DNA from: Phycisphaerae bacterium
Lineage (GTDB): Bacteria > Planctomycetota > Phycisphaerae > UBA1845 > PWPN01
DNA length: 9,448 bases
NCBI GenBank assembly: GCA_026647385.1
Contig: JAPKGY010000098.1
Span: 1-9,448, forward strand
Direction: 5' to 3'
Under the pieces are notes generated by a model. That model saw nothing but the letters and a program-made list of their open reading frames with translations. It was not told the DNA's origin and ran no database searches. The position numbers and the translations under genes are program-made. Positions 1 through 7,917 of this stretch are shown here, in pieces. The number at the start of each line of letters is the position of its first letter. Position 1 is the stretch's first letter.

Positions 1-1
1 C

Positions 2-181
2 AATGAGCTCGGCAGGCTGGTGGAGAACTTGGGCGCAGACCGCATTCTGTTCGGCAGCGGCATGCCCTTCCAGTATCCCGATCCGGCGATTGTGAAGGTA
101 GAAGTACTGGAGGTCAGCGCCGCGGATAAGGAAGACATCTTAACGCGCAACGCAGCCCGCTTGTTACGCTTGCAACTTTGA
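2..181 (+). CDS. Amidohydrolase-family protein, C-terminal fragment
   Basis: The first 59 codons visible are the 3' end of a gene that begins before the window; the stop is TGA at 179-181. The segment 'ADRILFGSGMPFQYP' followed by an acidic helix and 'ILTRNAARLLRL' matches the end of the amidohydrolase_2 / COG2159 family of metal-dependent TIM-barrel hydrolases, where a beta strand ending in FGS(D)xP is followed by the closing helix 'I..xNAxRLL'. The family's usual Asp after 'FGS' is Gly here (residue 20 of the fragment). The substrate cannot be told from this fragment. It lies on the same strand as the receptor downstream, 134 bases away, so they may or may not be co-transcribed. The family call is fairly secure from the terminal motif alone; enzymatic activity is not. 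Confidence 0.7.
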   Translation, partial: NELGRLVENLGADRILFGSGMPFQYPDPAIVKVEVLEVSAADKEDILTRNAARLLRLQL

Positions 182-220
182 ATTGTACGCATTTCGGGCA
201 CACGCATCTCGCTTTTTCTA

Positions 221-249
221 TTGACAGAAGCGCATTTTCCTCTGACTAT
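221..249 (+). promoter_or_regulatory. Weak sigma-70-like promoter candidate upstream of the receptor
   Basis: A perfect TTGACA hexamer lies at 221-226. Seventeen bases later there is GACTAT at 244-249, which matches only three of six positions of the -10 consensus. It lies about 65 bases upstream of the receptor start codon, within the 134-base gap after the amidohydrolase stop. The -35 box is striking but the -10 is poor, so this is a candidate only. Confidence 0.3.
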
Positions 250-315
250 GGATAGCAGACGGATTGCGGTCCAGCATTTTGAGCCGCCGGCTTCAAACTT
301 GGAGGGGGGCCTGAA

Positions 316-3300
316 ATGTACAGTCTTTCGACAGTGTTCAGAGGCGCGACTCTCGTTGCCGCCATTCTCACAATTCCATTGGGGGCGCAAGAGGCGGGAT
401 CCATACAGGGACGTGTTGTCGACCCCCAAGGCGCCACGGTTCCAAATGTAAAGATCACGCTCGAGCAGGAGGGTACCGGCAATACACGGTCCGCGATAGC
501 TGGTAGTGACGGACTGTATTCGTTTGCCAGCGTCCCGGTGGGGATCTACACGATTACCGCCGAAGCGCCGGGGTTCAAGCGTGCGATCGTGCCTAGCGTC
601 CGAGTAGAGGTGGCACAGCGCGCCCAAATGGACTTCGCGCTTGAGATCGGTGCTGTTACCGAATCCGTTCAGGTCACCTCTACGGCGCCCCAGTTGCAAA
701 CGGCCGATTCCCAGATCGGCGGAGTGGTAGAGACAAAAGCCATCACTGATCTGCCGTTGAACGGCCGGAACTTCACACAGTTGATGGTGCTAATGGCGGG
801 GTCGACCGAGCGCTCCGGCGGGACCGTGGCCGGTCAGTATGGCGCGCGCGCGGCCGGGACCGCGTTCAGCGTGAACGGCCAGCGCCAGACGGCGAACCAG
901 TTTCTCATCAATGGCTTCATGGCCAAAGAGGTGCAGCACGGGACGAACTCGGTGGAGCCGATTATCGACGCGCTCCAGGAATTTCGCGTTCAAAGCACAA
1001 ACTATTCCGCCGAATTCGGGACGGAGGCAGGCGGTCAGATCAACGCCGTTATGAAGTCCGGCGCCAATCAATTTCACGGCACGGCCTGGGAGTTTCTCCG
1101 GAACAATCGCCTGGACGCAAACAACTTCTTCAACAACCGTACGGGCACGAAGCGGCCCGCGTTCCGGCGAAACCAATTCGGCATCGCGGGCGGAGGGCCT
1201 CTCCTGCTGCCGAAGTATGATGGACGGAACCGCACCTTCCTATTCGGCGCCTACGAAGGCACCCGCGTCCGCAAAGGCATTACGCAACTGACCACGGTTC
1301 CTTCGGCTGAGCTTCGCAGCGGCAACCTGAGCAGCATCGGTACGGTAAGAGATCCGCTCACCGGACAGCCGTTTCCGAATAACACGATCCCTTCAAACCG
1401 CATCAACCCGATCACGGCAGCTATCCTGAACCAGTATGTGCCGCTTCCAAACCGCACCGGAGTGTTCAACTGGATCTCGACCGATCCACAGCGCATCAAC
1501 GTCGGGCAATACAACTGGCGCATTGACCATCGCTTCTCGGAGTCCGATTCCATCTTCGGACACTACATCTTCGAGGACACGGACTTCCGGTATCCGAGAC
1601 TGTTTCCGACAGATGGAGCTTCGCAAAAATTCCGTGGCCAGAATGCTTTGGTATCCTGGACCCACCTGATCGGCGCCAATGCGGTGAACGATTTCCGTGT
1701 GGGCTTCAGCCGGTTTATCCAGAATGAATTCCAGGCGCGCGCGGGTAAAGTGAACGTCGTGCGGGAACTCGGGATGGAGGGGCTGTGCGAAATCCCGTCT
1801 TGTTGGGGCATTCCGCAGATGAATGTGACGGGGTTCGCTTCATTTGGCGAACACGGCGGACAATCCGTTTCGGGCCCGCGAGCGTGGCGAAACGAAGCAT
1901 ACCAATGGCAGGACAGCTTCTATTACACGCGCGGATCCCACAGCATCAAGTTTGGCGCAATTGCGCGGCGGCACCGGGACAATTTTCCGGAGGCGATTTA
2001 CCCACGAGGCGTCTACGGCTTTAACGGCTTTTTGACCGGGCAGCCGTTCGGAGACTACCTGCTCGGCTATCCCCGCAACACGCTGACGAGTATAGACGTT
2101 TTCTCACCGCACTTCCGCTACACGGTAGTGGAGCCCTGGTTTCAAGACGACTGGCGCGTCACGCCGGAACTGACCTTGAACCTGGGACTGCGGTACGAAT
2201 GGGCGGGACGGCCTTTGTCGAAGGACAACACGATTTCGACTGTGATCTTCGATCAAAATCGCGCGCGGCTTATCACCGCGCGCGATCCCGAAGGATACCC
2301 GAGCGCGCTGGCGTACGACGATTTCAACAATTTCGCGCCACGTATCGGATTCGCTTGGACGCCGAAGTTTCTAGGAGCCAAGACGGTGTTTCGCGGCGCG
2401 TACGGGATCTTCTACCAGCGGGAACTGGCGAACACGTGGGTGGACCTCGCCATTAACGATCCATTCATTCGCCAGACGAACATAAACCTGGAGACGGATG
2501 CCAGCAGCCAGTACTACTTCGGACGTTACGACCTTAGGCGCCCGACGGCTCTTGCGCCTCCGACTCCGCTATTGACTTTTTCAGTGGACACCGACTGGAA
2601 GGACGGACAGGTTCACCAGTGGAACTTCAACATCCAACAATCGCTGGGCTTCGACACGGTATTGCAGGTTGCTTACGTGGGCAACCGTGGGCTGCGGCTG
2701 CCCTGGGCGACGCTGCCTAACCAGGCCACGCCGGGTCCGGGACCTATACAACCCAGGCGGCCCTATCCGAATTTCGGCGTTGTGAACGGCCTTGGCTCGC
2801 GTGGTGATTCGAACTACCATGGCCTCCAGATTCAGGGGGAAAAGCGGTATTCTAAAGGCCTGCTGTTCATGGCCGGCTACACTTTTGCGAAATGCATCAG
2901 CAATAGTGATTCGACCTTTGTAGGGGAGGGCACATCTATTCAGAATGGGCGGGACTTCAGTCAGCAGCGCGGGCTTTGTACCCAGCACTTCAGCCACCGC
3001 TACACGCTGAGCTGGCTCTACGATCTGCCGTTCGGCCGCGGCAAAGCCTTCCTCGGGGCCGCCCCATGGCCTGTGGAGGCGATTCTCGGCAACTGGCAGA
3101 TCAATGGAATCCTCACGTTGCGGTCGGGTTCGCCATTCACCGTTGGACAGCCGGGCGATGCTCCGAATACGGGAGAGGGCAGCGCGCGGCCCGACCAGGT
3201 GGGTGATCCGAACGATATCGACGAACGAACCATAGACCGTTTCTTCAATACGGACGCCTTCGCGCGCGCGGGGGCCTTCCGATGGGGCACGGCAGGCCGG

Positions 3301-3408
3301 AACACGATGATCAGCGGTCTTGCCGCCGAACATGACGATCACCCCGCGGTCGCTGTCGTAGGCCATCGCGTGCTCGTATCGCGGCGCGGGTCCGGTGTCG
3401 CTCAGTAG
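316..3408 (+). CDS. TonB-dependent receptor with N-terminal carboxypeptidase-regulatory-like domain, C-terminus replaced
   Basis: Large outer-membrane protein, probably a TonB-dependent transporter for an unknown substrate. The ATG at 316 is preceded by a strong purine-rich site (GGAGGGGGG, 301-309). Residues 1-25 form a signal peptide (hydrophobic stretch around 11-23, likely cleavage near 'LGA-QEA'). Residues about 28-112 are a carboxypeptidase-regulatory-like beta-sandwich ('GSIQGRVVDPQGATVPNV', then 'SDGLYSFASVPVGIYTI'). A plug region follows, with 'DLPLNGRNFTQL' at 145-156 and 'FSVNGQRQTANQFLINGF' near 184-201. The rest is beta-barrel, including 'FGAYEGTR', 'GLRYEW' and 'PRIGFAWTPK'. This architecture is typical of the many receptors of Acidobacteriota. 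Native sequence runs to about residue 999 ('AGRNTMI'). The usual continuation, a Gly-Pro-Gly turn and the last barrel strands ending in an aromatic residue, is missing. The final 31 residues are read from the opposite strand of the kelch-like gene and mean nothing. The product as assembled would probably not fold in the outer membrane. Confidence 0.9.
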   Translation: MYSLSTVFRGATLVAAILTIPLGAQEAGSIQGRVVDPQGATVPNVKITLEQEGTGNTRSAIAGSDGLYSFASVPVGIYTITAEAPGFKRAIVPSVRVEVAQRAQMDFALEIGAVTESVQVTSTAPQLQTADSQIGGVVETKAITDLPLNGRNFTQLMVLMAGSTERSGGTVAGQYGARAAGTAFSVNGQRQTANQFLINGFMAKEVQHGTNSVEPIIDALQEFRVQSTNYSAEFGTEAGGQINAVMKSGANQFHGTAWEFLRNNRLDANNFFNNRTGTKRPAFRRNQFGIAGGGPLLLPKYDGRNRTFLFGAYEGTRVRKGITQLTTVPSAELRSGNLSSIGTVRDPLTGQPFPNNTIPSNRINPITAAILNQYVPLPNRTGVFNWISTDPQRINVGQYNWRIDHRFSESDSIFGHYIFEDTDFRYPRLFPTDGASQKFRGQNALVSWTHLIGANAVNDFRVGFSRFIQNEFQARAGKVNVVRELGMEGLCEIPSCWGIPQMNVTGFASFGEHGGQSVSGPRAWRNEAYQWQDSFYYTRGSHSIKFGAIARRHRDNFPEAIYPRGVYGFNGFLTGQPFGDYLLGYPRNTLTSIDVFSPHFRYTVVEPWFQDDWRVTPELTLNLGLRYEWAGRPLSKDNTISTVIFDQNRARLITARDPEGYPSALAYDDFNNFAPRIGFAWTPKFLGAKTVFRGAYGIFYQRELANTWVDLAINDPFIRQTNINLETDASSQYYFGRYDLRRPTALAPPTPLLTFSVDTDWKDGQVHQWNFNIQQSLGFDTVLQVAYVGNRGLRLPWATLPNQATPGPGPIQPRRPYPNFGVVNGLGSRGDSNYHGLQIQGEKRYSKGLLFMAGYTFAKCISNSDSTFVGEGTSIQNGRDFSQQRGLCTQHFSHRYTLSWLYDLPFGRGKAFLGAAPWPVEAILGNWQINGILTLRSGSPFTVGQPGDAPNTGEGSARPDQVGDPNDIDERTIDRFFNTDAFARAGAFRWGTAGRNTMISGLAAEHDDHPAVAVVGHRVLVSRRGSGVAQ
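3307..3316. other. Chimeric junction between two unrelated genome pieces
   Basis: On the plus strand the receptor is recognisable up to the 'NTMI' codons ending at 3312. On the minus strand the kelch-like repeat is recognisable down to 'VMFGGKTA', whose last codon is 3315-3313. Beyond these points each reading frame continues as the antisense of the other gene. There is no gap of Ns, no insertion-sequence end and no obvious inverted or direct repeat at the join. The flanks differ in gene repertoire (Acidobacteriota-like versus Planctomycetota-like) and apparently in GC content. The breakpoint is uncertain by a few bases because a short shared word such as GATGATC could hide it. An assembly error is the most likely cause. 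Confidence 0.75.
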
Positions 3409-6400
3409 CGTCCAGGTGGCACCGTTCCAACCCCAGGTTTCGCCGTTGAGGCCATGGGTGCCCGTCGGTCCGGCGAAGAGCACGGTCAGTTCGCGCTCGG
3501 CGTCGTAGGCCATGGGCCCAGCCGTCTGTTGCGGCTGATCCGTCAGCGCTCGCAGAATCCACTCCAGGCCCGGATTGGCGAGGCCGGGACAGTTATCGCA
3601 CACATCGCCCACGCCGTCGCTATCGGCGTCTCCCTGGTCCGGGTTCACCGCGCACGGGCAATTGTCGACGTTGCCGCACACAGCGTCGTTGTCGGCGTCG
3701 TTGTCGGGATCGTTGGGGCATGGTTCGCATGCGTTGCCCAGGCCATCGCCGTCCGCGTCGGCCTGGTCCGTGTTCGGTTCGGCGGGGCAGTTATCCACGT
3801 CGCCACAGACCTGGTCGGCGTCGGCGTCATTCCCGGCGTCGTCCGGGCATGGATCGCACGCGTCGCCCGCACCGTCCTGATCCGTATCCAGCTGATCGCC
3901 GTTTGGATCGAAGGGACAGTTGTCCCGATAGTCGGGCACGCCGTCGGAATCCGTGTCGGGGGTCCACCGTTCGTCGGCGCCCATGTCCACGCGACCGGCC
4001 TGAATCCGGTTCTCGTCGTCCATATCCGTTTCGCCCGGCGCCGGCGCATAGGCCGGATCGCCGCTGTCCACGCAGGCAGAGGTGATTTGAATGTGATAAT
4101 CCTCGGCGGTTGAGTCGACGAACAGCGGATCGGTATCGAGGTTGCCGGCTCCGGCGGTCAGGCTGCTTCCGGACTCGACGTAGGCACCGCCGGTTCCGCC
4201 CTGAACGTCGCTGTAGGAGAAAGTCAGAGAGGAGGTCGCCCAAAGGGCGAATTCGGTTCCCTGGCCTTGTGGGGCCGTGTCGCCCCAGAAGATGGAGCTG
4301 TCGACCGTAGCACCGGCCGCGCTCAGGCCGAGCGCTCCGCCGCCGGCCGCCGAGTTTCGGCTGAAGGTGCAGCCGGCCACGGCGGCGCTGCCTTGATAGG
4401 AGTGTATTGCGCCGCCAAGCCCGCCGCTGGAGTTTCCGACGAGGACGCAGCTTCGCAACGTCAACGCGGCGCCCTCGTTGCCGGCCAGGGCGCCGCCTTC
4501 GCCCAGCGACAGGTTGTTTCGGAACAGGCAGTTCGTGACCGCGGCCGCTCCGGCTCGGGAACTCATGGCCCCGCCGGACGAGGACGGAAAGCTCATCGCG
4601 GTATTGCCGTCGAACGTACAGCGCGTCAGCGTGGGGCTGCTGTACTGGTTGTGCACTCCGCCGCCCGAGGTGTCCACGACGTTCGATGTGAACGTGCAGC
4701 CGGTCAGGACGGCGTCCGCGCCGGTGCGGTTGAAAATGCCGCCGCCGTGACCCCATTCCACCACGTCAAGGGCGCGGGCCTGATTGTCGGCGAACGTGCA
4801 ATCGGTCACGACCATCAGGCCTGCCCGGTTGAAGATCCCGCCGCCGTTACCCGGGTTGACGACGTTTGCCTCAAAGAGGCAGCGGGTCAGGGTCGGCCCG
4901 CCGTTCTCGTTGTACATTCCGCCGCCGCGCTGGCTGGCGTTGTTACGGATCGTGCAATCCGTGATGAGCGCGTTGCTGTTCAGGCAGTAGATCCCCCCGC
5001 CTGCGCCCCAGGGAGCCTGGTTGGTCTCGATCACGCACTTGCGGATCGAGGGGCTCGAGTTGCTACAGAGGATCGCGCCGCCAAAGTCGGGCTCGTAGCC
5101 GGTCCGGATCGTCAAGCCGGCCAGGAGCGAGGCGCTGTCCTCACCCGAGTGGAAGCTGAAGGCGCGGTGAGGGTCGGCGGCGCTCCCCCCACAGTCGATC
5201 ACCGTGGCGGCCACTACCGCCGGGTTGTCCGGATCGGTGCCGCGAACCGTGATCGCCTTGCCGCCGAAGTCCAGGTCGCGGTTCCAGCATCCGCTGTGAG
5301 TCTGCGGGCAGAGAATGATTTCGTCGCCGTCCGCGGCCGCGTCGATGGCCGCCTGGATGGTCCTGTAGCAGCCGCTGCCGTCGGGGCAGACCATCAGCGG
5401 CCCGCTCGTGCCGCACCCGCCCCGCGGCACGCCGATGCGCGCCACCCAGCCTTCGGACACGCCCCCGTGAATGCCGATTCCCGCGAGCGTGACGCCGTCG
5501 GGGTCCGTGTAGGTGCCGGCGGAAATCGCGGTGACGCGCGTGAGCAGCCAGCAGCTCAGGTCGAGACAGTAATCGCGGACCAGCACGCTTTGCAGTCGCC
5601 GTGTCCCGTTAACCGGATCCCAGATAAAAGCCTCCTGCTGACCGCCGGGCGTATGCATTGAGTAGCCGCCCGCGATCGTTCCGTCGTGGTTGATCGCCAG
5701 GACCTCGCCGTAGTTGTCGTTGTCACCGCCGGCCAGGAAAGGCAGCTGCGTCGGTGTGGCTGAATTGTTCCAGAGAACGGGAGCAAACTCGATTCCCGTG
5801 GGAGACCCGGGATAGTTGCTCCGTCCGCCCTGGACGAGGCCGTTCCTCGACATCGCCATAATCAAGGCTTCCTGCTTGTTGCCCGGCGCGCCAAAGAGCG
5901 AGTTGAGCGGCTGGCAGGGGCTCGCTCCCATCCACGTCATGGCGTTGCGGGCGCCGCCAGCGGGGGCGATGTTGCCCGGGAGGTACGCGCACTGATAGTG
6001 CCCCGCGAACCATCCGTTATTCGAGACGGCACGCATATCAGAATGATCCCTGGCGGTGAAGGGAGAAGGGACGTTCGTGGGCAGGGGCAGCGTCAACGCA
6101 TCGTTGGTCGATTGCTGGTAGCGCATCGCCTCGCGACCGTTGCCGTCTCCGCCGTTCACCGTGCTGCCGGCGATCCAGATATTGCTGGTACCGTCGGTCC
6201 CGACGGCGCGCGGAATCCATTCGCGGGTGCCGCCGACTTTGGGAAGCACACCGTACGCGCCTGCGCCGCTCGCATTCCCGTCCCATCGCTGCGCCCGGTT
6301 CGCGATGCCGCCCGCGGCGAGCCCGGTGTCCACGGCCACCACCAGCACGCCATTGCAGATTTCGACCCCTACTGCGCCGTAATAGGTGGATCCGTTGGCG

Positions 6401-6672
6401 GGAATCTGGAGTGCCACCAATCCGTTGGATTCGGACCAGATCACCGCCTTGTTGGCGCTGGTCCCGCAGAGCACGGATCCATCGGTGGTGATCCCAGTCA
6501 CGGCACTGTTCGTGCCGCCGGGCCACACCCCGACACCCGTAAAGGAATCATTCTGTGCGGTGGCCGGCCGGAAGGCGCCCCAGGCGACGGCTAACACGGC
6601 ACACCATGTGATCGCGGTCGGTTTGGTGAGCGTCGACCGAGCGCCCGCTTTTTTCACATATCCGGATCGCAT
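3313..6672 (-). CDS. Secreted multidomain surface protein (HAF-like, parallel beta-helix, TSP3, kelch-like), 3' end lost
   Basis: Start ATG is at 6672-6670, chosen because GGAGGA lies seven bases upstream (6685-6680) and a signal peptide follows: residues 1-40, hydrophobic core 'ITWCAVLAVAWGAF', cleavage probably after 'ATAQ'. Longer in-frame starts up to 6957 add only low-complexity Arg-rich sequence. About 1,120 native residues remain. Residues about 44-412 are HAF-like propeller repeats ('GVWPGGTNSAVTGITTDGS', 'AINHDGTIAGGYS', 'EAFIWDP'). Residues about 428-902 are a right-handed parallel beta-helix, opening with 'TIQAAIDAAADGDEIILCP', carrying repeated 'CTF..N....GGG..N' turns and closing with 'DTDPLFVD' and 'VDMGADER'. 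Residues 906-1032 are thrombospondin type 3 calcium-binding repeats. Residues about 1045-1119 are a kelch-like unit ('NGETWGWNGATWTLL', 'VIVMFGG'). The protein is probably exported to the cell surface or outside; no enzymatic activity can be assigned. Such composites are common in Planctomycetota. The frame stays open past the join to 2581, but that part is antisense of the receptor. Confidence 0.85.
3577..3957 (-). repeat. Thrombospondin type 3 repeat block encoded in the surface protein
   Basis: These 127 codons (residues 906-1032 of the surface protein) encode Asp-rich repeats of the form 'DxDxDGxGDxCDxCP' and 'VDNCPxxxNxDQxDxDxDG'. Four 'DNCP' and two 'PCP' units can be read. The spaced Asp side chains are those that bind calcium in thrombospondin type 3 repeats, and the regular Cys residues could form disulfides outside the cytoplasm. 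In large planctomycete surface proteins such blocks usually link a beta-rich globular domain to the next domain. Here they join the beta-helix to the kelch-like unit. Confidence 0.85.
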
Positions 6673-6679
6673 GTTTTTA

Positions 6680-6685
6680 TCCTCC
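6680..6685 (-). promoter_or_regulatory. Ribosome binding site of the surface protein
   Basis: Read on the minus strand, GGAGGA lies seven bases before the ATG at 6672. It is the strongest Shine-Dalgarno match near any in-frame start of this gene. It fixes the start at the methionine that heads the signal peptide rather than at the upstream in-frame methionines. Confidence 0.7.
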
Positions 6686-7013
6686 GTTGTTGAATTGCCG
6701 CCGGGTCCGCACCTCGACCGCCGCAGGGTGTGCCCAATAAACTTCCGCTGCCTTCCCGCCCATGTCGGTTGCATGTGCCCGCGGGTTCGCCGTGGGCTCT
6801 CCAGGCCGGCCGCGGCACACAAGAGCGAAAGGGATGGATCCCGAAATGCATTTCGCCTTCGTACGGGCGCTTGCGGCCCGAGCAGGGCGAATCTCGCTAC
6901 CACTAACAACACCAATTGCCGGCGGCGCGCCCGCCGCGGAACCTCCAACCGGTGCAAATCGGAGCAGAGGCTCCCATAGATCGCTCCGGAAGTTGCGAAG
7001 CCGGTTGCAGCAG

Positions 7014-7034
7014 GACTTTTTCGGAGACTTTGTC
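7014..7034 (+). repeat. Two near-identical 9-mers 12 bases apart
   Basis: GACTTTTTC at 7014-7022 and GACTTTGTC at 7026-7034 differ at one base and start 12 bases apart, roughly one helical turn. They lie about 175 bases upstream of the sigma-factor start codon. A direct repeat with this spacing could be a binding site for a regulator, but two short copies could also arise by chance. Confidence 0.25.
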
Positions 7035-7207
7035 ACCGGTATTCCCATTTTGCGTCCTGAATATTCTGGAAGGTTCCGCTTGGGTTCCGGGCCGGGGCTG
7101 GGAGGGCCTCCCTGGGATTCGGGTTCGGCGTCTGTTTGCATGGTGGACGCGACGAGCCTGCCCCTCGTAGAATCCGGTGTGACGGATTCGGCCAGAGGGG
7201 CGGCAAC

Positions 7208-7846
7208 ATGGCGCGATCCGAACCCATCGATATCCACCTGGTTGAGCAAGCCGTGGCGGGCGATACCGTGGCCATGAAGCTGCTCCTGACCCAGTCGCGC
7301 GAGGACTTGTGCCGGCTCGTCGGGAAGCGTATTCCCGCCGATCTGCGCAGTATCCTCGATGTGGAGGACGTCGTTCAGGAATCGCACATTGAGGTATTCC
7401 GAAGAATCGCCTCCTTCAAGGTGCGCGGCCCGCAATCCTTCCATCGCTGGCTCATCGCAATCGCCCTGACTCGGCTGCGAAATGGTATTAAACGCCATCG
7501 GGCCCTGAAGCGGGGCGGGGGACGCGCGGTCATGGCCGCCTGGCCGAAACGAATCGAGGACTCAACTCTGGCTTTGCTCGACACACTGGCGGGGCCCGGC
7601 CAGACGCCCAGCAAATCTGTCGCTCGGCAGGAAGCCATCAACGCCGTGCAGGCCTCCCTCGCCGGACTGCCCGAGGACTACCGGGCCGCCCTTTGGCTGG
7701 TGCATATCGAGGGTCGGTCCGTCAAATCCACCGCGGCTGAAATGGGACGCACGGAGAGAGCCGTCCACGGGCTCTGCCGTCGCGGGCTGGATCTGCTTCG
7801 GCAGCGACTCCACGGCACCACCACGTTCCTGAGCTGCGTCGATTGA
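7208..7846 (+). CDS. ECF-type RNA polymerase sigma factor (planctomycete, kinase-linked)
   Basis: This 212-residue protein is the right size for an ECF sigma factor, which directs RNA polymerase to a set of promoters. The start at 7208 has AGAGGGG seven bases upstream; the in-frame ATG at 7136 adds 24 residues without a ribosome site. Region 2 spans about residues 8-100: 'LVEQAVAGDTVAMKLLL', the region 2.2 core 'DVEDVVQESHIEVFRRIASF' (51-70), and 'FHRWLIAIALTRLRNGIKRH' (78-97), which covers the -10 recognition helices. A linker follows (about 101-140). Region 4 is about 145-203: 'LAGLPEDYRAALWLVHIEGR', then the helix-turn-helix 'SVKSTAAEMGRTERAVHGLC'. The acidic DxED motif that contacts the polymerase clamp is intact. 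No anti-sigma factor gene is visible. The next gene, 71 bases downstream on the same strand, is a membrane Ser/Thr kinase, a pairing common in Planctomycetota; a joint transcript is likely. Confidence 0.92.
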   Translation: MARSEPIDIHLVEQAVAGDTVAMKLLLTQSREDLCRLVGKRIPADLRSILDVEDVVQESHIEVFRRIASFKVRGPQSFHRWLIAIALTRLRNGIKRHRALKRGGGRAVMAAWPKRIEDSTLALLDTLAGPGQTPSKSVARQEAINAVQASLAGLPEDYRAALWLVHIEGRSVKSTAAEMGRTERAVHGLCRRGLDLLRQRLHGTTTFLSCVD

Positions 7847-7917
7847 TGCAGCCCCGGCCGGGCCGACGCGAGTGCGCGGAGCATTCTTGGTGTTACCTGC
7901 TGTAGGGAGCCGAGCGC

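Larger units (their letters stand above)
6673..7207. other. Divergent intergenic region between surface protein and sigma factor
   Basis: This 535-base stretch separates the start of the minus-strand surface protein from the start of the plus-strand sigma factor, so it should hold promoters for both. Open frames cross it on both strands, but their translations are Arg/Gly/Pro-rich with no recognisable motif, so I take it as non-coding. Visible items are the surface-protein ribosome site, a pair of near-identical 9-mers (GACTTTTTC at 7014-7022 and GACTTTGTC at 7026-7034), a 13-base inverted repeat (7100-7112) and the sigma-factor ribosome site (7194-7200). I found no convincing -35/-10 pair. 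Confidence 0.5.

Noticed and set aside
3454..4113. 219-codon plus-strand frame rich in Val/Ile that resembles a membrane protein
   Set aside because: The hydrophobic look comes from reading Asp codons (GAC/GAT) of the TSP3 repeats on the opposite strand as GTC/ATC.
4267..5661. 464-codon open frame on the plus strand inside the surface-protein gene
   Set aside because: It is the mirror of a GC-rich coding region; its translation is Ala/Arg/Val-rich with no motif, whereas the minus strand shows clear beta-helix repeats throughout.
7030..7067. TTGTCA and TATTCT as a possible sigma-factor promoter
   Set aside because: The spacing is 26 bases, far from the 16-18 expected for a sigma-70 type promoter.
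7100..7112. Inverted repeat GGGAGG-G-CCTCCC upstream of the sigma factor
   Set aside because: The arms are short, the one-base centre is too tight for a stable hairpin, and such GC-rich palindromes are expected by chance here.
6762..7277. 171-codon plus-strand frame in the divergent intergenic region
   Set aside because: No ribosome site or recognisable domain, and it overlaps the sigma-factor start in another frame.
7851..7864. GC-rich palindrome just after the sigma-factor stop, considered as a terminator
   Set aside because: CCCGGCCGGG has no loop and no run of T follows, and the kinase starts shortly after on the same strand.
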